This document shows, in pieces, positions 57,610-64,000 of a DNA stretch of 64,000 bases. Origin of the DNA: Bartonella machadoae (GTDB lineage: Bacteria > Pseudomonadota > Alphaproteobacteria > Rhizobiales > Rhizobiaceae); contig NZ_CP087114.1 in NCBI RefSeq assembly GCF_022559585.1, positions 2,612,501-2,676,500 on the forward strand, read 5' to 3'. The first letter of the stretch is position 1. Each line of letters opens with the position of its first letter. The notes under the pieces were generated by a model. It was not told the DNA's origin. It worked only from the letters and a program-made list of their open reading frames with translations, and made no database searches. A program made the translations under genes and the position numbers.

Positions 57610-60600
57610 TTATCTTTTCTCTTTTAAAGATTTAATGGTTCGTATGATTTTATGCTTTCCCGTTTTTTGTAATTGTATACCCGCATCAACATCAGCATAT
57701 TTTTTACCATCAACGCTAAGCATATTTTTAGAGCCCCATTTTACTTTAATGGTATAAACAGCGTCATACAATTTCATTTTTACTTCATATTCAGGCCAGG
57801 AGGAAGGTAAATTTGGTTGTAAAAACAATTGATGCGCTTGACGCTTAATGCCAAGAATGGCTTGTGTTGCGGCATGATAAAACCAGCCTGCTGAGCCTGT
57901 ATACCATGTCCACCCACCTTGTCCACGACGTGGTTCAATAGCGTAAATATCTGCGGCCATCACATAAGGCTCAACACGATAAATTTCAGGATTTTTCCCG
58001 TGATTAACAGGGTTTATCATAGAAAATAAAGTATAAGCTTTATCACTTTCCCCCATTTGGGCAAGGGCTAAAATGCTCCAAATGGCACCATGTGTATATT
58101 GACCACCATTTTCTCGAATTCCTGGTGGATAACCTTTGATATAACCGGGTTCAAGGGTACTTTTATCAAAAGGCGGCCAGAAAAGGCGTATAAGATTGCT
58201 TTTTTCATCATAGAGACGTTCAAGCATTGATGCCATTGCCTGTTTTTGACGTTTAAGTGATGCCATTTGAGAAATGACAGCCCAAGATTGAGCAATGGTA
58301 TCAATTTGGCATTCATCATTTATCTTGGAACCAAGAGGGGTCCCATCATCAAAATAACCACGTCGATACCAAGCACCATCCCAACCATTTTTTTCGAGAG
58401 ATTTTTTCAAATGCTTAAGATATGTACTCCATATTTGCACATGGCTGTTGTCACCACGTTTTTTGGCAATGGGGATGAAAGCGTTTAACGTTGCACCAAG
58501 AAACCAACCGAGCCAAGTGCTTTCCCCTTTTCCTTTAATTCCTACCAAATTCATACCATCATTCCAATCACCACCTAGAATAAGTGGGAGTCCATGTTGT
58601 CCACAGCGTTCGATGGCAAGATCTAAAGCGAAAGCACAATGTTCATAAAGTGTTGCGACCTTTGAAGATTGTGTGGGCTGAAAATAAGCATCATGTTGTT
58701 CGATATTCAAAGCAGCGCCTTCAATGAAAGCAATGAGGGTATCAAGAAATTCATAGTCACCAGTTGTATTGACATAAAGAGCTGTTCCGTATGCAAGCCA
58801 GACAATATCATCAGAAATGCGTGTACGAACACCCGCATTGGTGTCAGGCAACCACCAATGCTGTACGTCCCCTTCGAGAAATTGATGCGCTGCGGCATTT
58901 AACAATTGTTCACGCGCAAGTTGTGGTTTTAATAATAACAAGGACAAGCTGTCTTGCAATTGATCACGGAAACCAAAAGCACCACTTGCTTGATAAAAAG
59001 CTGTACGCGCCATCATACGGCATGCATAAATTTGATAAGGAAGCCAATGATTGACCATAATATCAAAAGAGGGATCAGGTGTTTTTACTTGGAGTGGGGA
59101 AACAAAATCACTCCATTGCTTTTTTTGTTGTGTAAGCAGAATTTCAAAATCACTTGTGCGCACTTGATCGAGGAGTTTTTCTGCTTCTTGCCTATTTTCA
59201 GCACTACCAAGATAAAAGATTATTTCTTTTGTTTGTCCTGGTAACAGATCAATATCATAAGAAAATACCGAGCAAGGATCACATCCTGCTTCAATTTTAT
59301 TTGAAAGGACATCAGCTTTGCGGATTGCATGAGGATGTGTCACCGTTCCTGTTGAACCAATAAATTCGGTGCGATTGGTAGTAGTGCTGGTTGGCATTTC
59401 GGATGCTGATAAAAATGTTGTTTGTTGAGATTTTTCAATGTGATAGGGATTTTGAATAAAATGCGCACCCTGTTTTGGATCATAAGAGGGAAGTATAAAA
59501 GGTGCATATTTGGTCCGAACATTTCCTAAAACCCATTCAACATGATGATAGAGGCGTAAACTGCGCAACTTTTTTCCTTCATTTTTCAGAATAAGACGTG
59601 AAAAGCGAACAGGTTTTTCTTGATCAAGCGTATGGGTAAGCTCTAATGCAATTTCTGAATGTGTAGATTTAAATGTTGAGAATCCAAAACCATGACAGGC
59701 TTCATAAGTAACATTTTCATCACATTCAACGGCAGAAACGGGTGAGAAACGTTTTAAAGTTAGGCGATCTACCAGATAAAGCGCTTCTCCTGGTCGGTTA
59801 GAAACAGGATCATTTGCCCAAGGTGTTAATTGATAATCACGACTATTGTTCGCCCAAGTAAAGAGTGCACCTTCAGCAGAAACATGAAAGCCAAAGCCGT
59901 GGTTAGCAATGACATTAATCCACGGATGCGGTGTCGTTGTGTGTCCATGAAGACGGATAACATAATGATTATCATGATTAAAGCCACCGTAACCATTCCA
60001 ATATTTTAGATCTTTGCCTTTTGTAGCAAGGGGTGAGGCTTTTTGTTGGCCAATAAGGCCAATAGAAGTAAAGGGATTGGGTTGAGTTGGTATCGCTATT
60101 TGCTTTTTTTTGTCATATTTGCTGTCATTGAATTTATTATCAAATTCTTGATTACTGTTGCGTGTCGCCAGATCAGAGTCAATATTTTCCATACGTTTGA
60201 GTTGTTCAGACAAAGATCCATTTTGCGCATAGAGGATGATACGGGCTGATGCAAGGAGTGTTTTGAAACTTTGTTCATTCATTTGATCACGCCGCAGGGT
60301 AAAAATATGTTGGCGTTCATCCATGTTATGCGTGTGATGCCGGTAGGATTCGCATACCCATTCAATAGCGCGTTGTGTATCCTGTATATAGGAAAAGGCT
60401 TGCTCATTTAAAATAACAAGATCAACAATAAGACCACGTATACGCCAATATTCATGTGCTTTAAGGAGTTCGCGAAGGACAGGTATATCCATTTCATTAT
60501 CTAATCTTAAAAGGCAGATGGGGTTGTCTCCTGAAATGGACATTGGCCAAAGATCAGATTGTTTGCCAAGAGTTTTTGTTAGTATTTCAGGGGGAAGACG

Positions 60601-63600
60601 CCATGTATGGTCTGGATAGATAAGTGGTGTTGCATATTTTTGATAAGTAATAGCTTCTTTAAGGCTTATATCACGTTGATAGAGCGAGACTTGTGAGCGT
60701 GTCCACGCCATTGAAAATTCTTGCTGGAATATATTGGGCTGTCGATAATGTTTAATATGATTGTGCAATGTTTCTTTTTCATGAGCAGCAAAAGTCCAAA
60801 AAATGAGTTCGACTTTTTCATAGGCAGGGATTTTTACACGACAGCGAAGTGAGATGATTGGATCAAGGACACAGCCTTGACTGTTGCTAAAACGAGCATT
60901 TTGATCAAATGCAGCAGGGCGATGAATGGATTTACCCCGACCAATAAACAGAGAACGGTCTGTTTCAGCTTCTGTTTCTTGGATACTATTCATAATATCG
61001 CTTACAAAATGGGCAATATGAATTTCAGGATCATGAGGCGAGCGTTTGCGTCTTTTAGCAAAAATTGTTCTTCCTTCTTCAGCGATTTCTGTTTCTATAA
61101 ACATATGTGAAAAAACAGGATGAGCGCAGTCTGTCTCCATAGTTGCGAGCGCTAATTCACCATAGGAAGTCACTTCAATGAAGCGCTCTTTGTTGGTCAT
61201 ATTGATAAGTTGGAGACGCCGTCCTTCGCCATCATTTTCGGATGTAACGAGACATTCGAGTGTTGATTTTATGCCATCAACCATTTTCATATAATCAGCT
61301 TTTTCATCGGTGAAAATGCTAATTGCTTCTTCTTCAGCAACGCGTGTTGGTTCACCGGTGACAGACCACCAACGTCCACTATGCATATCACGTAGAAAAA
61401 ATAAAAGTCCCTGTTGATCTTCTGTGGCGTCGGGAATAAAGCGCGTAATCGCATAATCATGCCAACGGCTATAACCTGAGCCATTAGCTGTCAACATTGT
61501 AGAATAAACGCCATTAGATAAGAGTAAAGTTGCACGTGGTTTGAGAAGTGGGTTCGTAATAATACGAGTAGAGATATTATCAAATTCCTGAGCGTTATTG
61601 CGGGTGGGATTGGTAACTTTTGTGTGAATGATGGGAATTTGATGTGGTGCTCTTTCGTGTAATAACAATTGTGTTGCTTCAATGACTGTGTCACGATGAA
61701 AACGATTACGCATCCGTCCTTCGAAAATGACATTGTTGATAGCAAGAATTGACATACCATGATGGTGTGCATAATAATTACGTACAATGGCGTATTTTTC
61801 TCCTTTTTGAACACGTGAAGGCGTAAAATCGATAGAGTCGTAATAACCATATGTTCCTAAAGCGCCAAGATCACGGAGTCGTTTTAAATTTTTTACAGCA
61901 TGGGTTGGCATATATTGTGCTGCTAAAAGGCTTGCATAAGGAGCAATAACGGTATTGCGTGATAAACCACGTTTGAGTCCAAGGGTTGGGTCTCCAAAGC
62001 TAGCATATTGGTAATTCATTAAATGATCGCGCGCATTAAATGCGGCTTCTGAAATGCCCCATGGCAATTTTTTTTCATAACCATATTGTATTTGATGACG
62101 AACAATTAACCTATTTGTTTGATTGAGGATTGAACCTTTAGGTTCGTGCATAATAAGAGATGGCATCAGATATTCGAACATGGAGCCAGACCACGATAAT
62201 AACGCACCTTTCCCACCAATTGGGATGAGTAATCGACCCAAATGAAACCAATGTTTGAATTTTAGATCGCCTTTTGCGATGGCAAAAAAGCTTGAGAGGC
62301 GTGCTTCTGACGCCAAAAGGTCATAACATCCTTCATCAAGTTTGTTTTCCTGAACACGGTAGCCAATGGACAAGAGTTGCCGTTCCGGCTGTTCTAAAAA
62401 GTCAAATTCCATATTAAAGGCTATTTGTCGTGCCTTTGTCGCTAAAGTATCTAATTTTTGACATATTTTTTGGGTATCGTAGACACAAGTGTTATCATGA
62501 TGATGTGCTTGGCATGTTTCTACGAGGTATTGAGCCCAACAGTATGCACGGGCAGATTCTGCGGTTTGCGTTTTTTGATGAAATTCCTCTATTAAGTGTG
62601 CAATATTGCCGGCGTTAAGTAAAAGGTTTGTGGTAGAGAAAGAGGTTGTTTCTGATTGTTCTATGAGAGCGCGCATGGCGCAATGAAAGTTAGAGATATG
62701 CTCTTCGATTCGTTTGCGTAAGGAATATGTGTTAGATTGATTGTTGGGAATTTCTTTTACAGTTTCTTCGAGAATAGTATAAACATCCCAGAGTCCCATT
62801 CGATCACTTTGGAAAAAAACATGAGGTTTTTCAGCCCATTGGCTTAAGGCTGAAGAGAGTGTCACCAAATGACCGGCGAGATTTCCTGAATCAACTGTTG
62901 ATATATAAGTTGGCAAGAGAGGGTTGAGTGTATCAGTCGTGTACCAATTGTAGAAGTGTCCACGGAATTTTTCCATTTTTGCAAGAGAGTTTAATGTACA
63001 TTCAACGCGTGTCATTGTTTCTTCAAAACTAATCCAGCCAAAATCACGTGCAGAAATAATGGAAAGAAGATAAACTCCAATATTAGTAGGAGATGTGCGA
63101 TGAGCAATAAGAGGTTCTGGATCTTCTTGAAAATTATCAGGTGGTAAATAATTGCTTTGTGCATTGACGAAAGTTGCATAATAAAGCCATGTGCGCCGTG
63201 CAAGAGATCGTAGTGTTTTTTTATCTTCGGAAGAGATATCAAGGGTATTTTGAAATTCTGAAGGTTGACTGACAAACCAAGCAATCAAGGGTGAAAAAAA
63301 CCATGCAAGCCCAAAAGGCAAAGCAATAAGGCTTGCGGAACTCTTAAAAAAAAGAGGGTATGTTGCGGCAAGAATACCAATAAGCGATGCAGGCCACATT
63401 GTAAGGATATAAAAGCCTAAACTGTTGGGCATTGACTTTGTTGCCACAGAAGTTTTCCATTCAAGCAGATGTTGTTTTGAAATCGTCATGCGATAGAGTG
63501 TGCGCATGATGGCATCAGTCATAAAATAAGCTGAATGGGCAAGAAATATAATTTTCAGAAAGATATTTGCCCCCGTAAGGGTAATTTTGTTCAAAATGAA

Positions 63601-63999
63601 TTGAAAATATCCTTGCAGAGAATAATCAATCGTGGATGGAACAAGAGTTTGTAATACGCCTAAAATTGGTGAGATGAAGGGACTAAGAAGCAGAAATATT
63701 TGCCAGATGATTGCACTTTTAAATGGTAAAAGAGACCACCCCGCGAAGGCAGCGATTATCCACATAAGTGGTGTGAGAGAACGACGTAGATTATCTTGCA
63801 TTTTCCAACGTGTTGTAGAACTGATTTTCTTGGGGGAAAACAGATAAGGCAACAGTTGCCAATCACCGCGAATCCAACGGTGATGACGCATCGCATCAAT
63901 ATTGTAAGATGTTGGATAATCCTCGATTACTTCTACATTACTGACCAAGGCAGTGCGTGCATATCCTCCTTCTAAAAGATCATGACTAAGAACAGTATT
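57610..63999 (-). CDS. ndvB: cyclic beta-1,2-glucan synthase (NdvB/ChvB), 5' end cut by window edge
   Basis: Giant inner-membrane enzyme making periplasmic cyclic beta-1,2-glucan, involved in osmotic adaptation and host interaction. The frame is open to the right edge (the residues before the TTG at 63948 read [14 protein letters not shown]), so the start lies outside; about 2,130 codons are visible out of roughly 2,800 usual. Visible order: the end of the GT84 domain ([17 protein letters not shown]), membrane helices (about residues 70-250), a long middle region, and two C-terminal GH94-like domains with [12 protein letters not shown] and [16 protein letters not shown]. It ends 116 bases from the pncB start on the same strand. 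Confidence 0.93.
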   Translation of the reverse strand, partial: NTVLSHDLLEGGYARTALVSNVEVIEDYPTSYNIDAMRHHRWIRGDWQLLPYLFSPKKISSTTRWKMQDNLRRSLTPLMWIIAAFAGWSLLPFKSAIIWQIFLLLSPFISPILGVLQTLVPSTIDYSLQGYFQFILNKITLTGANIFLKIIFLAHSAYFMTDAIMRTLYRMTISKQHLLEWKTSVATKSMPNSLGFYILTMWPASLIGILAATYPLFFKSSASLIALPFGLAWFFSPLIAWFVSQPSEFQNTLDISSEDKKTLRSLARRTWLYYATFVNAQSNYLPPDNFQEDPEPLIAHRTSPTNIGVYLLSIISARDFGWISFEETMTRVECTLNSLAKMEKFRGHFYNWYTTDTLNPLLPTYISTVDSGNLAGHLVTLSSALSQWAEKPHVFFQSDRMGLWDVYTILEETVKEIPNNQSNTYSLRKRIEEHISNFHCAMRALIEQSETTSFSTTNLLLNAGNIAHLIEEFHQKTQTAESARAYCWAQYLVETCQAHHHDNTCVYDTQKICQKLDTLATKARQIAFNMEFDFLEQPERQLLSIGYRVQENKLDEGCYDLLASEARLSSFFAIAKGDLKFKHWFHLGRLLIPIGGKGALLSWSGSMFEYLMPSLIMHEPKGSILNQTNRLIVRHQIQYGYEKKLPWGISEAAFNARDHLMNYQYASFGDPTLGLKRGLSRNTVIAPYASLLAAQYMPTHAVKNLKRLRDLGALGTYGYYDSIDFTPSRVQKGEKYAIVRNYYAHHHGMSILAINNVIFEGRMRNRFHRDTVIEATQLLLHERAPHQIPIIHTKVTNPTRNNAQEFDNISTRIITNPLLKPRATLLLSNGVYSTMLTANGSGYSRWHDYAITRFIPDATEDQQGLLFFLRDMHSGRWWSVTGEPTRVAEEEAISIFTDEKADYMKMVDGIKSTLECLVTSENDGEGRRLQLINMTNKERFIEVTSYGELALATMETDCAHPVFSHMFIETEIAEEGRTIFAKRRKRSPHDPEIHIAHFVSDIMNSIQETEAETDRSLFIGRGKSIHRPAAFDQNARFSNSQGCVLDPIISLRCRVKIPAYEKVELIFWTFAAHEKETLHNHIKHYRQPNIFQQEFSMAWTRSQVSLYQRDISLKEAITYQKYATPLIYPDHTWRLPPEILTKTLGKQSDLWPMSISGDNPICLLRLDNEMDIPVLRELLKAHEYWRIRGLIVDLVILNEQAFSYIQDTQRAIEWVCESYRHHTHNMDERQHIFTLRRDQMNEQSFKTLLASARIILYAQNGSLSEQLKRMENIDSDLATRNSNQEFDNKFNDSKYDKKKQIAIPTQPNPFTSIGLIGQQKASPLATKGKDLKYWNGYGGFNHDNHYVIRLHGHTTTPHPWINVIANHGFGFHVSAEGALFTWANNSRDYQLTPWANDPVSNRPGEALYLVDRLTLKRFSPVSAVECDENVTYEACHGFGFSTFKSTHSEIALELTHTLDQEKPVRFSRLILKNEGKKLRSLRLYHHVEWVLGNVRTKYAPFILPSYDPKQGAHFIQNPYHIEKSQQTTFLSASEMPTSTTTNRTEFIGSTGTVTHPHAIRKADVLSNKIEAGCDPCSVFSYDIDLLPGQTKEIIFYLGSAENRQEAEKLLDQVRTSDFEILLTQQKKQWSDFVSPLQVKTPDPSFDIMVNHWLPYQIYACRMMARTAFYQASGAFGFRDQLQDSLSLLLLKPQLAREQLLNAAAHQFLEGDVQHWWLPDTNAGVRTRISDDIVWLAYGTALYVNTTGDYEFLDTLIAFIEGAALNIEQHDAYFQPTQSSKVATLYEHCAFALDLAIERCGQHGLPLILGGDWNDGMNLVGIKGKGESTWLGWFLGATLNAFIPIAKKRGDNSHVQIWSTYLKHLKKSLEKNGWDGAWYRRGYFDDGTPLGSKINDECQIDTIAQSWAVISQMASLKRQKQAMASMLERLYDEKSNLIRLFWPPFDKSTLEPGYIKGYPPGIRENGGQYTHGAIWSILALAQMGESDKAYTLFSMINPVNHGKNPEIYRVEPYVMAADIYAIEPRRGQGGWTWYTGSAGWFYHAATQAILGIKRQAHQLFLQPNLPSSWPEYEVKMKLYDAVYTIKVKWGSKNMLSVDGKKYADVDAGIQLQKTGKHKIIRTIKSLKEKR

Positions 64000-64000
64000 T

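Noticed and set aside
63946..63948. TTG as the start of ndvB
   Set aside because: The frame is open to the window edge and the upstream residues (SHDLLEGG) are conserved in this enzyme family, so the TTG is internal.
1..64000. tRNA, rRNA and CRISPR arrays
   Set aside because: Looked for the T-loop pattern GGTTCRAATCC on both strands and for regularly spaced direct repeats; none found by eye. A covariance-model search would be decisive.

Overview
The window is AT-rich chromosomal DNA from an alphaproteobacterium of the order Rhizobiales. It is most likely Bartonella. The main reasons are: a ChvG/ChvI-type pair (BatS/BatR in Bartonella) beside a regulatory PTS cluster (HPr kinase, EIIA-Man, HPr); a huge cyclic beta-1,2-glucan synthase gene; hrcA-grpE and dnaK-dnaJ of rhizobial type; a sitABCD/yfeABCD metal importer; and long gene-poor gaps full of decayed phage-type integrase sequence. 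Genus assignment is inference from gene content, not from a database search. I found no rRNA, tRNA or CRISPR array.

Layout. 1-6.2 kb: tamA (cut by the left edge) and tamB, which is split by a one-base frameshift in an A9 tract. 6.2-8.4 kb: decayed integrase fragments and a 378-bp partial copy of the end of the neighbouring ABC transporter gene. 8.5-11 kb (minus): MsbA-like ABC exporter and infC, whose true start is probably ATT. 11-17 kb: tandemly duplicated alpha/beta hydrolases, a YgjP-like metalloprotease, dapE, then hemW and rdgB on the minus strand. 17-19.9 kb: hrcA, grpE, thpR. 20.8-24.7 kb (minus): batR-batS-hprK-EIIA-HPr. 25-30 kb: LysM/BON protein, PCu(A)C copper chaperone, dnaK-dnaJ. 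31.9-33.8 kb: argB and an EamA transporter. 34.1-35.6 kb: a broken integrase pseudogene. 35.7-42.9 kb: lepA, dapD, a LOG-family protein, def-fmt-truA, rmuC. 42.9-43.7 kb: another integrase remnant. 43.8-51.2 kb: a lytic transglycosylase-like lipoprotein, DUF1150 protein and Hsp20, nth, rpmI-rplT, pheS-pheT. 51.5-57.5 kb: sitABCD, a DUF454 membrane protein, pncB. 57.6-64 kb: ndvB/chvB, running off the right edge.

Most genes are core housekeeping: translation (infC, rpmI, rplT, pheST, lepA, def, fmt, truA), heat shock (hrcA, grpE, dnaKJ, hsp20), lysine/diaminopimelate synthesis (dapD, dapE), arginine and NAD supply, and envelope biogenesis (TamAB, cyclic glucan, lytic enzyme). BatRS with the truncated PTS is the main signalling block. 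Likely RpoH promoters lie before dnaK and hsp20, and a Fur-family-like palindrome lies before sitABCD.

The accessory signal is a dispersed family of integrase-derived repeats: seven substantial copies plus at least two short tails, in both orientations, filling at least five intergenic gaps. Two pairs are convergent and so form long inverted repeats. With the partial ABC-gene duplication and the hydrolase duplication, they show a chromosome shaped by repeat-driven duplication and decay. I did not find a convincing intact novel system; the repeat family and the tamB homopolymer switch are the best candidates for follow-up.
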